Shown: positions 48,476 through 57,962 of the stretch, one piece after another
How the letters are laid out: each line of letters starts with the position of its first letter
Numbering within the stretch: position 1 is the first letter of the stretch
Assembly: GCF_007280555.1 (NCBI RefSeq)
Contig: NZ_VKDB01000019.1
Span: 1-61,433 of the forward strand
Origin: Deinococcus detaillensis
Lineage (GTDB): Bacteria; Deinococcota; Deinococci; Deinococcales; Deinococcaceae
Length of the DNA stretch: 61,433 bases
Reading direction: 5' to 3'
The notes under the pieces: model-generated
What the model was told of the DNA's origin: nothing
Seen by the model: only the letters and a program-made list of their open reading frames with translations
The model's database searches: none
Made by a program: the position numbers and the translations under genes

Positions 48476-49519
48476 GTGAAACTCGATCTGGATCAACTGC
48501 TGACACTCTCCAACCTCAATGGCGTGCCCGGACGCGAGGACGCCGTGCGGGAGTATGTCCAACAGCAACTCGGCGGCCTGGTAGATGATTTGCGCGTCGA
48601 CGCTTTGGGCAATCTGATTGCCTTCCGCGCGGGCCGGGACGCGCCCAGTGGCAAAGCCAAAGAGCGGGTGATGCTCAGTGCCCACATGGACGAGATCGGC
48701 TTTCTGGTGCGTTACATCGACGAGCGGGGCTTTTTACGGGTGCAGGCGCTGGGCGGCTTCGATCCGCGCAACCTGTTTGCCCGCAATGTGACGGTGCAGA
48801 CGCGCGGCGAGGCGTTGCCCGGCGTTCTGACCCCGGGAGGCCGCCCTATCCATATCTCCAACCCCGAAGACCGCAGCAAGGTGCCGGAACTGCGGGCCTT
48901 TTTTGTGGATCTGGGTCTGGACGCGGAGGCGGTGCGCCAGCAGGTGCGGGTCGGGGATATGGTCACGCTCGACCAGCAGGCGCGGCGGATGGGTCAATTG
49001 GTGGTGGGCAAGGCGATGGACGACCGCGCCAGCGTTTTCATGCAGCTCGAAGTGCTGCGCCAGTTGACCGGCCCGCCACGTCACGACCTCTACGCGGTGT
49101 TCAGCACCCAAGAAGAAGTCGGGCTGCGCGGCGCAGTCACCGCCGCTTACAGCGTGCAGCCGAGCATAGGCATCGGGCTGGACGTGACGCTGGCCGTCGA
49201 TACGCCAGGCGTTGAGGCGGACGAGGCGGTGACCCGGATGGGAGAAGGCATCGGCATCAAGGTCTACGACAGCAGCATGATCAGCACCCGCTGGCTGGTT
49301 GACGAGTTCGTAGACTTGGCTGAGCAAGAAGGCGTCGCGTACCAGTTGGAGGTGCTCTCGCAGGGCGGCACCGACGGCGCGGCCATTCAGGGCAGCCGCT
49401 CAGGAGTGCCTACGCTGACGCTGAGCCTACCGACCCGTTACATCCACAGCGTCACCGAAGCGGTGCATGTCAGCGATCTGGAAGCGGGCGTCGCCTTGCT
49501 GCTGGCTTACCTGAAGTAA
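48476..49519 (+). CDS. M42-family aminopeptidase
   Basis: 347 residues. The dinuclear metal-site residues are all present: H70 (SAHMDEIGF), D182 (KAMDDRAS), E213 and E214 (STQEEVGLRG), D236 (GLDVTLAVD) and H324 (YIHSVTEA). M42 enzymes are dodecameric, tetrahedral cytoplasmic aminopeptidases that remove N-terminal residues from short peptides. It is transcribed alone as a probable leaderless mRNA. A second M42 enzyme is encoded in locus 5 (56655-57782). It fits the peptide-uptake theme of the window. Confidence 0.93.
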   Translation: MKLDLDQLLTLSNLNGVPGREDAVREYVQQQLGGLVDDLRVDALGNLIAFRAGRDAPSGKAKERVMLSAHMDEIGFLVRYIDERGFLRVQALGGFDPRNLFARNVTVQTRGEALPGVLTPGGRPIHISNPEDRSKVPELRAFFVDLGLDAEAVRQQVRVGDMVTLDQQARRMGQLVVGKAMDDRASVFMQLEVLRQLTGPPRHDLYAVFSTQEEVGLRGAVTAAYSVQPSIGIGLDVTLAVDTPGVEADEAVTRMGEGIGIKVYDSSMISTRWLVDEFVDLAEQEGVAYQLEVLSQGGTDGAAIQGSRSGVPTLTLSLPTRYIHSVTEAVHVSDLEAGVALLLAYLK

Positions 49520-49636
49520 ATGAGCGCGGTTTCGCCGCAATGCGCTGTCCAACAGCTCTCTGATATGCGGCCTGCCGAACTGATAGGGGGCGGGTAGAAC
49601 CTCCAGCGACTTGCGATCATAATCATAAGCAGTTTG

Positions 49637-50800
49637 ATGCTGCCGACTGACTCCACCCGTACCCTCGCTGCCCGGAGCGCAGCCACTTCGTCTACTTCTG
49701 ACGGGTTGGCTCCGGACCGTTTGCGTCGGCGCGTTTATTTGGGAGCGACAGCGCTGGGCATCGGCGTTTTGATAGGAAGCTGGATCATCAACATCCAGGC
49801 ACCGCGTCCGGATCTCTACATTTCAATCGGGCATCCTCTTTTGCTGTTGCAATGTCTGTGGGTCATGGTCTGGCTGCTTCAGGGCCGCGCTCTGAACGTC
49901 GCTGAACGGGTGGTCTTGATCGTCAATTCCCTGTCCATCCTCGTGCAAATGCTGCTGGCTCTCGTCGCCCAAGACAGCCAGTTGATCGGCCTCACCAGCG
50001 CGGCGTACTGGATGCTGGTGGCCGTTTCAATTTTGACTTTTCTGCTGTTCAACAACCGCCAAGCGCTCCTGATCTGCGGCGGAATGTATACATTGGCGGT
50101 CGCCTTGCCGTGGAGCATTCTGCTGCTTCGGGGCGCTCAGCTTGAAACTTACGGCGACCTGGGCAGGGTTCAGTTGACTTGCGGCGCTGTTCTGGTGTTG
50201 TTGTCGCTGCTGGCGTGGTACAAAGAGCGCTTTGCGGCCGAACAAGGGCAGCGCTATTTACTCGAACGGTTGGCCTACACCGATCCGTTGACGCAGCTTC
50301 CCAACCGTCACGCGCTCTACCTTGAGATTGACCGTTTACTCACTGAAAGCGGTGAGGGCCATCACGGCTGTTTGATTTTGCTCGATATCGATCACTTTAA
50401 GCGTGTCAACGACACCTTCGGTCACACCATCGGCGATCAGGTACTCACTGAAATTGCTTCTCGTCTGCGGCGCGAGGTGGGGGCGCAGGGTTGCGTGGGG
50501 CGCTGGGGTGGTGAAGAGTTTCTGATCACTCTGCCTAGAGTTTCGCAGGACGAGGGCTGCGTATTGGCAGAGCGGTTACGCAACGCTATAGCGTTACCAC
50601 TGCTTACGGAGGCCGGTGTGGTGACGGCCAGTTTTGGGATCACGCCTTGCTTTGCCGGAGACGATTTGCAACGTCTGACCGCCCGCGCCGACCGCGCCCT
50701 TTATGCTGCCAAAGAGTCAGGACGTAACCGGGTGGTCGTCGTGGCCGCTGATCTGGAAGATCAAGCCTCACCAGCGCTGACCGAATTCTCCTTATCGTGA
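49637..50800 (+). CDS. Membrane GGDEF diguanylate cyclase
   Basis: About 387 residues. Six predicted membrane helices span about 30-205, followed by a GGDEF domain (about 220-375) with DPLTQLPNRHALYLEIDRLL, LDIDHFKRVNDTFGH and the catalytic loop RWGGEEFLITL (G291 to F295). The RxxD inhibitory site is missing: the four residues five positions before GGEEF are GAQG. It probably makes c-di-GMP without product inhibition through that site. TTG 49634 is the alternative start. A -10-like CATAAT lies at 49618-49623, giving a very short leader. It is convergent with the M14 gene. Confidence 0.9.
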   Translation: MLPTDSTRTLAARSAATSSTSDGLAPDRLRRRVYLGATALGIGVLIGSWIINIQAPRPDLYISIGHPLLLLQCLWVMVWLLQGRALNVAERVVLIVNSLSILVQMLLALVAQDSQLIGLTSAAYWMLVAVSILTFLLFNNRQALLICGGMYTLAVALPWSILLLRGAQLETYGDLGRVQLTCGAVLVLLSLLAWYKERFAAEQGQRYLLERLAYTDPLTQLPNRHALYLEIDRLLTESGEGHHGCLILLDIDHFKRVNDTFGHTIGDQVLTEIASRLRREVGAQGCVGRWGGEEFLITLPRVSQDEGCVLAERLRNAIALPLLTEAGVVTASFGITPCFAGDDLQRLTARADRALYAAKESGRNRVVVVAADLEDQASPALTEFSLS

Positions 50801-50809
50801 TGTGCAGCC

Positions 50810-50855
50810 GTGTTGCCTTACTCAGGCTGGTGGGGGAGCCTGAGTAAGGCAACAC
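50810..50855. terminator. Bidirectional terminator overlapping the M14 C-terminus
   Basis: A perfect 19-bp stem (50810-50828 with 50837-50855) encloses the loop GGTGGGGG. It terminates the plus-strand GGDEF gene. It also contains the last codons and the stop (50822-50824) of the minus-strand M14 gene, so the hairpin encodes the peptide end CLTQAPPPA. Confidence 0.8.
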
Positions 50856-52783
50856 AACCGGTGGTACTCAATCGCCGCCTCACACACTGCTTGGTGAGCG
50901 CGGACGAACATGGCAAAGCGCTGGCCGTAGATGGTCTCGTCGGGCGCTTCTGTAATCACAGTGAGAGGGCAGAGCGCCTCAGGATACTCGGCCAGTAAAA
51001 ACGGCAACCCCCGAATCAGTTCGTAATGTGGTGGGCCGCTGTGCGCGGCTCCTGTCCGGCAGGCGCGGGTGGTGTGTGCCACCACGTCATCCAGGGTCGT
51101 CAGGCGCGTAGCGATAGCGTCGGCTAATCGGTGGGCGCTCTTCTGATGCCCCGAGTGATACCGGATGATGGTCAGGAAACCGGCGGGCAGCGCCCAAGAC
51201 TCGAATCCAAAAGGAGCGTAACCGCTGTAAGGTCGCACCCACTCGTGCGCGGGGTAGCCGTGCAGGTTGAGGTGGAGCGACGCGCCGATCTCTCCAGCGG
51301 CCCAGGCCCGTGCACGGGCTTCCCAGCGGGGATCGCCGTTTCTGAGTCTGAATTCCAGATCGTCGCCCAGCGAGGTGTAGCGGGCGGCGTGGTGCATATG
51401 CTCAGGGTTAAGCTGGGTCAGCGCCCGGTGCAGGTGGGCACCGTCTGGATTTTCCAAGGGCAGCACGGCAAAGGGCAGCGGGTTGGCCGCCAGCGTGCCG
51501 ATGAGCTGCGCGGCGGCAACCGGGCCGGTGGTCTCGTTGGCGTGCTGGCCGCTGGTAAGCAGCACCCCGCGTGCCAGAAATTCCGGCTGATCTGCTGTGC
51601 TGCGCCGCAAAACGGTTGGCACAGGCCGCCCATCTACGCTGTAGGCTGGGATGGCCCACTCCAGGCCAAACTGCTCGGCCTGCTGACGCGCGTAAGCCCA
51701 AATATGTGCCGGTTTCCAGGGCCGGTCTGTGGAGAGAGCGCCAACGTCTATTGCAGCAAGTTTGGGCAGGGCGGGCGCAGTCTCGGCGGTGAACTCTGGA
51801 GGAAATGAAGACTCGCCCCAAGGCGTCAGCGTCACGCGCACCCAGCCATTTTGACCGGGCGTGCTGGTTGCCACGGGCGCGATCCGGCCCGGTATCAGCG
51901 AGCGGTCGCTGACCGGAGTGCCGGCCCGCTGCTTGAGGGCGTCCAGCGTCCCGAAGTAAATCTCCTCGGTCAGCGCTTCGGTCATGCTGACGCGTTCATC
52001 CAGTACGTCCAGTGCAAAGTCTGGCTCGGAGAGGTGCAGGTTGACCGATAGATTCTTGAAGATCGGCAAACCGGGCCGCTCACCGGCCAAGTTCAGGACA
52101 TGAGGCAGTACCACCTCGCCGTACCAATCCCAGAACAGTTCCCCATCGGTGGGCAGGCGCTCATCGTGTAAAGTCTCTGCTTGGCTTTTTACGGTCAACC
52201 AACCGGTCGGGCCAAAGACCTCACGTCCGTCGGGTGAAGTGCGGTGGTGGAGGGGCACAGCGCAGGCTCCGTGCCAGAGTACGGTTTCCCCCCGGTAAAG
52301 AACCGCTTCATACTGCGTTGCCGAGCCGCCAGCTTTAAGCTCTGCCCGCACGCCCTCGCGCTCCAGCAGGGCAGCCAGCGGGTAGAGTTCTTGTAAGAAA
52401 CGTCCCTGAGTCGCTGGCGCAATGACCGGATAAGTCACGCTGAGTCGGTCAGCTTGGTGACGCCTCCAGAGCGGCTGAATCTCCTCGGCCGCCCAGAAGT
52501 AGCCGGTTTTGTAAGCGCTCCGGACATGAACCGCCGCGCTCTGCCCACGTTCTCGGAACTTTTGAAGAATGGTGTTTTTTAGCCCAGCACGGACTTCCGG
52601 CGATTCGGACACATAGGCGTGGACAATCAGCGGGCCGCCAGTGATCGGCAGATCGTCAAGCCGCCCGAGGAGGCGCTTCCCTTCCCACTGAAACTGCGCT
52701 TCCCAGATGGTGCGGGCTGGGCCGAGCCGGGTGGTGTCCTGACGGGGCGGTTGGTGCTTGGTGGGTAAGCGAGTAGGGGTCAT
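50822..52783 (-). CDS. M14-family zinc carboxypeptidase-like protein
   Basis: 653 residues from ATG 52783, preceded by AAGGAAG; a longer frame to 52825 lacks a better SD. The C-terminal half carries the M14 zinc site: H414 and E417 in TSGQHANETTG and H508 in LNLHGYPAHEW. The N-terminal 350 residues are of unrecognised fold, much larger than in ordinary carboxypeptidases. No signal peptide is seen, so it is probably cytoplasmic. The family removes C-terminal residues from peptides or acts as an amidase. It is convergent with the GGDEF gene, and its stop lies within the shared terminator. The catalytic Glu could not be placed with certainty. Confidence 0.8.
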   Translation of the reverse strand: MTPTRLPTKHQPPRQDTTRLGPARTIWEAQFQWEGKRLLGRLDDLPITGGPLIVHAYVSESPEVRAGLKNTILQKFRERGQSAAVHVRSAYKTGYFWAAEEIQPLWRRHQADRLSVTYPVIAPATQGRFLQELYPLAALLEREGVRAELKAGGSATQYEAVLYRGETVLWHGACAVPLHHRTSPDGREVFGPTGWLTVKSQAETLHDERLPTDGELFWDWYGEVVLPHVLNLAGERPGLPIFKNLSVNLHLSEPDFALDVLDERVSMTEALTEEIYFGTLDALKQRAGTPVSDRSLIPGRIAPVATSTPGQNGWVRVTLTPWGESSFPPEFTAETAPALPKLAAIDVGALSTDRPWKPAHIWAYARQQAEQFGLEWAIPAYSVDGRPVPTVLRRSTADQPEFLARGVLLTSGQHANETTGPVAAAQLIGTLAANPLPFAVLPLENPDGAHLHRALTQLNPEHMHHAARYTSLGDDLEFRLRNGDPRWEARARAWAAGEIGASLHLNLHGYPAHEWVRPYSGYAPFGFESWALPAGFLTIIRYHSGHQKSAHRLADAIATRLTTLDDVVAHTTRACRTGAAHSGPPHYELIRGLPFLLAEYPEALCPLTVITEAPDETIYGQRFAMFVRAHQAVCEAAIEYHRLCCLTQAPPPA

Positions 52784-52857
52784 CAGGGTCTTCCTTAGTG
52801 AGTAAGGGACTTCCTTGTAGGTCAAGGCGGTCGCGCGGAGCCAATCCTCAAAGCAGA

Positions 52858-53058
52858 TTAAAGCCCAGCCGCTCGGAGCTTGGCCAACAACTCCGGCAGC
52901 ATGGACAATGAGAGCGGGTCAGTTGCGCCGCTGATCTGGCCCAGTTGTGAACCGAACTTCAGCTCCCGGTTCCCTACCATCAACCGCAGCAGCTTACCGC
53001 CCGACCCTTTACGTTTGCCTATTTTGATGCAGCCAATCAAGCCTTCAAACAAACGCAT
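52858..53058 (-). CDS. Small hypothetical protein, leaderless start
   Basis: 66 residues starting MRLFEGLIGCIKIGKRKGSG and ending LLAKLRAAGL. It has no membrane segment or recognised family. The strongest support is a TAGAGT box (53071-53066) 7 nt before the ATG on the minus strand with no SD, the same arrangement as other leaderless genes here. It lies between the M14 gene and locus 5, both on the same strand. It could still be a chance ORF. Confidence 0.45.
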   Translation of the reverse strand: MRLFEGLIGCIKIGKRKGSGGKLLRLMVGNRELKFGSQLGQISGATDPLSLSMLPELLAKLRAAGL

Positions 53059-53237
53059 CTCTCAAACTCTATCGCTAACGATTTTTGACAAGCAGCACCT
53101 AACAAGCTGTCTGGCTGCATCACCGCTTCCCACTGTGTTACTGGGACATTCAAGAATTGCTCCACCAGCGCGGGTATTCAGGTCAGTATCGTCGTGATTT
53201 GCATGAGTGTGGACGGCGTTTGGCTTCCCACTGCGGC

Positions 53238-54812
53238 TTACTTCAGGTTCCAGTCCTGATAGACAAAGCCCCACACCGGGTGGTGGCTGAAGTTCTGGAT
53301 GTTCGGGTTGACGAAGTCGTAGACCACCGGGTAGAACAGCGGCACCACCGGATAAGCTGCCAGAATCATCTTCTGGGCCTTCTGGTACAGCGTCACGCTG
53401 GCTTTGAGATTGACGCCTTGGGCTTGATCGAGCAGTGTGTCCACAGTCTTGTTTTTGTACCCGGAGAGGTTCCAGCTGCCCGGTGCGTACTGATTGGACT
53501 TGAACAGGATCGGCAGGAAGTCCGAGGCGTCCGGATATGCCTGGAACCAGCCGGAGAGCCCGATGGCCGTCGTGCCGGGGGTGGTCATGGTGTTGATCCA
53601 CTCGGCCTGCGGCAGCGTCTTGATGCTGGCCTTGATGCCGATCACGGCGAGTTGCTGCTGCACCGCTTGGGCGATCTTGGTGAACGCCTCGTCAGTGGAC
53701 GTGAGCAGAGTCGTGCTCATGCCGTTTTTTAAGCCCGCCTGGGCCATCAGCGCTTTGGCCTTGGCCGGGTCGTAGCTTATGTCTTCAACAGTCGAATCGT
53801 TGCCCGCCAGACCCAGCGGAATCATCTGGTTGGCGATCTTACCGCGCCCGTTGACGAGTTGCAGGATGCGCTTCTTGTCGATGGCGTGGCTGACCGCCTC
53901 GCGCACCAGCTTGTTGTCGAAGGGCGCTTTCTGGGTGTTAATGTAGAGATAGTCCACGCCGATCTGCACCGCGTCATGCACGTAGCTCTTGTACTGGGGA
54001 CTCTGCACGATCGAGGCGAACTGCGCGGTCGGCACCCCGTTCCCGAGCACGTCCACCCCGCCTCGTTGGGCGCGCAGCAGCGACACCTGATCGTTGAGGC
54101 TCAGCAGAATGTGAACCTCGTCGAGCTTGGCGGCATTCGCCTTGTCGAAGTAGGTGGGGTTCCTGGCCAGCACCATTTCCTGTCCCGGCACCCACGACTT
54201 GAGCACGAACGGGCCGTTGGCGACCACGTGGTGGGAGTAATCGCTGCCCCACTTCTCGGCGGCCTTGCGGTCCACCGCCGAGCCGAACGGCGTCGCCATA
54301 TAGTTCAGGAACGTCCGGTCAGGCTTGATCAGCTGAAACTCGATGGTGTAGGGGTCGGGCGTCTTGATGCCGCTGACGTCCTTGGCCTTGCCGTCCACGA
54401 AATCGGCGGCCCCTACCAGATTGCCGAACCAGCCCGCTTTGCCGCTCTGGGGCGATTTGCTCTTGGGATCAAGAATCCGCTCGATGGCGTACTTGAAAGC
54501 GGCGGCGTCGGTCGGTTCGCCGTCCTCGAACTGAATGCCTTTCTTGATATGAAAGGTGTAGGTCTTGCCGTCCTTACTGACCTGACCCAGGTGGGTGGCG
54601 GCCCAGGGCACCAGCATCGTGCCGTCACGGTAGGTCAGCAGTGTGACGAACAGGGCGTGCTCCACCGGCCAGTTCTGGGTGTCGTCGCCGATAGCCGGGT
54701 CGAGGGTGTGCATGTCGGACGAGTAGGCGACCGTGACACTCTTGGTGGCGAGGGCGGGGCTAACAGCGAGGGCAAGGGTCAGTGAAAAAGCACTCAGCAA
54801 CATACGGTTCAC
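53238..54812 (-). CDS. Peptide ABC transporter substrate-binding protein, second copy (locus 5)
   Basis: 524 residues, SBP_bac_5 family. The signal peptide is MNRMLLSAFSLTLALAVSPA with cleavage near ALATKS. Motifs are MHTLDPAIGDDTQNWPVEHA, YTFHIKKGIQFEDGEPTDAA and APFDNKLVREAVSHAIDKK, and the C-terminus is VYQDWNLK. It is closely similar throughout to the protein at 54856-56433 and lies just downstream of it, a tandem duplication. It is the last gene of the locus 5 operon. Two related receptors for one permease pair would widen the peptide range. Confidence 0.92.
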   Translation of the reverse strand: MNRMLLSAFSLTLALAVSPALATKSVTVAYSSDMHTLDPAIGDDTQNWPVEHALFVTLLTYRDGTMLVPWAATHLGQVSKDGKTYTFHIKKGIQFEDGEPTDAAAFKYAIERILDPKSKSPQSGKAGWFGNLVGAADFVDGKAKDVSGIKTPDPYTIEFQLIKPDRTFLNYMATPFGSAVDRKAAEKWGSDYSHHVVANGPFVLKSWVPGQEMVLARNPTYFDKANAAKLDEVHILLSLNDQVSLLRAQRGGVDVLGNGVPTAQFASIVQSPQYKSYVHDAVQIGVDYLYINTQKAPFDNKLVREAVSHAIDKKRILQLVNGRGKIANQMIPLGLAGNDSTVEDISYDPAKAKALMAQAGLKNGMSTTLLTSTDEAFTKIAQAVQQQLAVIGIKASIKTLPQAEWINTMTTPGTTAIGLSGWFQAYPDASDFLPILFKSNQYAPGSWNLSGYKNKTVDTLLDQAQGVNLKASVTLYQKAQKMILAAYPVVPLFYPVVYDFVNPNIQNFSHHPVWGFVYQDWNLK

Positions 54813-54855
54813 GGGGTACTCCTAGACAGAGGGTGGCGAAGGGTGAGGGGGTCGG

Positions 54856-56433
54856 TTATTTGATTTTCCAGTCCTGATAGACGTAGTTCCAGACCGGATG
54901 CAGGTCGGTGCCCGTCAGGCGCGGGTTGATGAAGTTGTACTGAACGGTGTTGTAGAGCGGCACCCAAGGAACATCGGCCAGAATCTGTTTTTGCACCTTC
55001 TGGTAGCCGGGCAGCGCCTGTTTGAGTGGCTGGCCCCGTAAGGCTTCGAGCTGAGCGTCCACGGCCGGGTTCTTGTAATTGGCCAGATTAAAGCCGCCGG
55101 GCTGGATGTAGGCCGCCTCAAACAGCACGTCGAGGAAATCCGAGGGGTCGGGGTAATCTTGAAACCAGGCCGAGATGCCGATGCTGGTCGCGCCCGGCGT
55201 GGTGATGGTGTTGATGTACTCGGCTCCCGGCAGCGCCTTGATGGCGACTTTCATGCCCACGGCGGAGAGCTGCTGCTGCACCGCCTGGGCCAGCTTGGGA
55301 CCCGGCTCGTCGGCGGTGGTGATCAGCGTCAAGGTCTGGGAAGCGTCGTAGCCAGCCTGCTTGAGCAGCGCCTTGGATTTGGCAACGTCTTGGGTGCCGA
55401 CTGGAATGGAGACGTCGTAGCCGGGCATACCGGGCGGCAGAATCTGCCCGGTGGTCTTGCCGCGCCCGTTGACGAGCTGCACCATGCGGGCCTTGTCTAT
55501 GGCGAGGCTGACTGCCTGACGCACCATCTTGTTGTTGAAGGGAGCCTTTTGGGTATTCATGAACACGTACTCGGTGCCGACCTGTACCAGGCTCTTGACG
55601 TAAGCCTTGTACTGCGGGTTGGAGATGATGGACGCGAACTGCGCTGAGGGAATGCCGTTGCCCAGTACATCCACCTGGCCGCGCTGGGCACGCAGCAGGG
55701 CAACCTGTTCACTGAGGCCCAGCGAGAACTCGATGCGGTCAATCTGAGCGGCCCCCGCCTTATCGAAGTAGGTTGGATTCTTGACGAGCACCACCTTTTG
55801 CCCCGGTACCCATGAGTCGAGCAGGAACGGGCCGTTGGCGACGACGTGGTGCGAGAAATCGCTGCCCCACTTTTCCACAGCTTTGCGTGGCACCGCCGCC
55901 GAGAACGGGGTGGCGAGTACGTTGAGGAAGGTGCGGTCGGGTTTGATGAGCTGAAACTCGATGGTGCTGGGGTCAATCACCTTGATGCCGCTGACGTCCT
56001 TGGCTTTGCCAGCCACAAAGTCGGCGGCCCCCACCAGATTGCCGAACCAGCCGCCGGTGCCGCCTTGCGGCGACTTGGTCTTGGGATCGAGCACACGCTC
56101 GAAGGCGTACTTGAAGGCGGCGGCGTCGGTCGGCTCGCCGTCCTGAAACTGAATGCCTTTCTTGAGGTGGAAGGTGTAGGTCTTGCCGTCCTTGCTGACC
56201 TGGCCCAGGTCGGTCGCGGCCCAGGGTTTCAGGTTGGTGCCTTTGTCGTAGGTCAGCAGCGTGACGAACAGGGCGTGCTCCACCGGCCAGTTCTGAACGT
56301 CGTAGCCGATGGCCGGGTCGAGGCTCTGAAAATCGGACGGGTAACTCACGGTGACGGTGCTGGCCGCGAGTGCGGAACTCAGCGACAGGGTGAGGGTCAG
56401 GCCGAGGGCGGATAGAACAGCGGGCTTGGTCAT
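54856..56433 (-). CDS. Peptide ABC transporter substrate-binding protein, first copy (locus 5)
   Basis: 525 residues with signal peptide MTKPAVLSALGLTLTLSLSS (cleavage near ALAAST). Hallmarks are FQSLDPAIGYDVQNWPVEHA, YTFHLKKGIQFQDGEPTDAA and APFNNKMVRQAVSLAIDKA, and the C-terminus is VYQDWKIK. AAGGAG lies before the ATG. The region just upstream holds a decayed permease 3' end, and a collapsed third copy of this gene lies at 57882-57932, so this gene was part of a duplicated permease plus binding-protein unit. Confidence 0.92.
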   Translation of the reverse strand: MTKPAVLSALGLTLTLSLSSALAASTVTVSYPSDFQSLDPAIGYDVQNWPVEHALFVTLLTYDKGTNLKPWAATDLGQVSKDGKTYTFHLKKGIQFQDGEPTDAAAFKYAFERVLDPKTKSPQGGTGGWFGNLVGAADFVAGKAKDVSGIKVIDPSTIEFQLIKPDRTFLNVLATPFSAAVPRKAVEKWGSDFSHHVVANGPFLLDSWVPGQKVVLVKNPTYFDKAGAAQIDRIEFSLGLSEQVALLRAQRGQVDVLGNGIPSAQFASIISNPQYKAYVKSLVQVGTEYVFMNTQKAPFNNKMVRQAVSLAIDKARMVQLVNGRGKTTGQILPPGMPGYDVSIPVGTQDVAKSKALLKQAGYDASQTLTLITTADEPGPKLAQAVQQQLSAVGMKVAIKALPGAEYINTITTPGATSIGISAWFQDYPDPSDFLDVLFEAAYIQPGGFNLANYKNPAVDAQLEALRGQPLKQALPGYQKVQKQILADVPWVPLYNTVQYNFINPRLTGTDLHPVWNYVYQDWKIK

Positions 56434-56471
56434 GGAACTCCTTATCTGGGGGGGAGAAGTCGGAAGGGTGG

Positions 56472-56560
56472 TTAGACTGCGATGCGCGGGTCGGCTCAGC
56501 TGGACACCATGGCCACCTGATCATCAGCAGGTCGGTGTTCTGCACGGCTCGTACCCAAGC
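56472..56560 (-). pseudogene. Decayed 3' end of a DppB-type permease gene
   Basis: The minus-strand text reads MQNTDLLMI and then AMVSS-stop-ADPRIAV-stop. The intact locus 5 permease has VQNIDLPMI and then DVVYSWVDPRITV. The nucleotide match is clear in the last 45 bases and in the VQNID segment, with an internal deletion and a nonsense codon. It is immediately upstream of the binding-protein gene at 56433, the same relation the intact permease has to the collapsed binding-protein copy. The remaining bases of 56434-56654 hold nothing else. Confidence 0.75.
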
Positions 56561-56654
56561 AGCGCCTGAAATTGCGGATACATCGCCGGATTTTCGTCAT
56601 CTGCTTCTGAGCGGTCAGCACGGCGTCAGAGCCAACACCTTTTCAAAATCGGGC

Positions 56655-57782
56655 TCAGTTCTTTTGGGCGGGCGCATCGTCAAGCGCGACAAATCGCAGA
56701 TCGAGGTCAGGAAGATCCTCGACAAAGGCGTGCAGCAGGGTTAAGGCCCCTTCCATATCACGGGAGTCGAGCACCTCGACAGGGCTGTGGGTGTAGCGGT
56801 TGCCCACGGATACGGCTCCTGTGGGCGTGCCTCCCCCGGCGTACTGCAGCGCCCCGGCGTCCGTCCCGATTCCTTTAAGCAGTTCGTGCTGAACCGTGAG
56901 TCCGCAGCGCTCAGCCGATGCCAAAAGACCGCGCCGAACCGCAGGGTGAACAAGGGTCGAGAAGTCCATCACCTTGACGGTTGGCCCTTTGCCCAGTCTT
57001 AAACGTTGCCGGGACATTTCAGGCGTATCGTCGGCGGCTGTCATGTCCAGCGCCAGCGCCACATCGCCCCTGAGGTGCTGAGCGGCGGCCTGCGCTCCGC
57101 GCACCCCCACTTCTTCCTGCACCGAGAACAGGGCCACGAGCGTTACGGGTGGCGGCGCGTCTTGGAAGGACTCCAGCAGCGCCAGTAAGATGGCGCAGCC
57201 CGCACGGTCATCCAGCCCGTGGGCCGTAAAGCGCCCACTGCGTTTCCCGAGTTCGGTCAGCGATCCCACGAAGCCCACTGGATCACCGATGGACACACCC
57301 ATAGTGGCCACCTCCTGCGCACTGCTGGCTCCGATATCGACGTAAAGATCGGAGTACGGCACGATCGTGCGCCGGTCGGCTTCCGTCAACAGGTGGACAC
57401 TGGTGCAGCCCACGACGCCGACCAAACGCTCGGTGGCTGTCCGAATCCAAACCCGCAGCGCTGGGAGGATGCGGTCATCCAGTCCCGAAACCTTCTCCAA
57501 TCGCAGGAAGCCGTCAGGCCCGATATAACTCACGCGGAAGCCCACTTCGTCCATATGGGCGGAGATGATGCACCACCGCGCCTGCTCATCGGCGGCGCGG
57601 CGAATGGCAATGACATTGCCCATTGGGTCAACAGTCAGCTCGTCACACAGAGGCCGCGCCAACTCGGCCACCAAACGGATAACGTCTTCTTCTGAACCGC
57701 TGGGGCCGGTGGGTTCAACCAAGCGCTGTAAATACTTCAGGCTTGACGAGGGTTCGGTTGGGATCGGTGCACCGGTTGTCAT
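56655..57782 (-). CDS. M42-family aminopeptidase (locus 5)
   Basis: 375 residues from ATG 57782 (GAGGAG 6 nt upstream); the longer frame to 57962 runs through a pseudogene. The full M42 metal set is present: H76 (SAHMDEVGF), D191 (HGLDDRAG), E223 and E224 (SVQEEVGVRG), D246 (LDMTAADDT) and H332 (YTHSPVEV). It is a probable cytoplasmic aminopeptidase that trims imported peptides. It sits between the permease pair and the binding proteins of locus 5, flanked on both sides by remnants of the duplicated transport unit, so it may have been inserted at the duplication junction. Confidence 0.92.
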   Translation of the reverse strand: MTTGAPIPTEPSSSLKYLQRLVEPTGPSGSEEDVIRLVAELARPLCDELTVDPMGNVIAIRRAADEQARWCIISAHMDEVGFRVSYIGPDGFLRLEKVSGLDDRILPALRVWIRTATERLVGVVGCTSVHLLTEADRRTIVPYSDLYVDIGASSAQEVATMGVSIGDPVGFVGSLTELGKRSGRFTAHGLDDRAGCAILLALLESFQDAPPPVTLVALFSVQEEVGVRGAQAAAQHLRGDVALALDMTAADDTPEMSRQRLRLGKGPTVKVMDFSTLVHPAVRRGLLASAERCGLTVQHELLKGIGTDAGALQYAGGGTPTGAVSVGNRYTHSPVEVLDSRDMEGALTLLHAFVEDLPDLDLRFVALDDAPAQKN

Positions 57783-57881
57783 CATAGACTCCTCAGTAAA
57801 AAAGCTAGAGAAAAGGGGATGGGAAAAGTGCAGGCCGACCGGCCAAATCGGTTCAGGGCGAACCCAGTGTGATTGGGGTCC

Positions 57882-57932
57882 CCAGTCTTGGTAAACGTCA
57901 GGGCGGATAGAACAGCCAGCTTGATCACACAA
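57882..57932 (-). pseudogene. Collapsed binding-protein gene (signal-peptide start fused to C-terminal end)
   Basis: On the minus strand a GTG is followed by IKLAVLSAL, matching the start MTKPAVLSAL of the gene at 56433, including the upstream AACTCCTTAT (reverse strand of the SD region). It then passes, one base out of frame, into DNA matching the last codons VYQDW of the same gene family (14 of 17 bases). Almost the whole gene, about 500 codons, has been deleted. It lies just after the permease stop at 57963, where a binding-protein gene would be expected. Confidence 0.7.
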
Positions 57933-57962
57933 CTCCTTATGCGGTGGGAAGATGAAGGGCAA

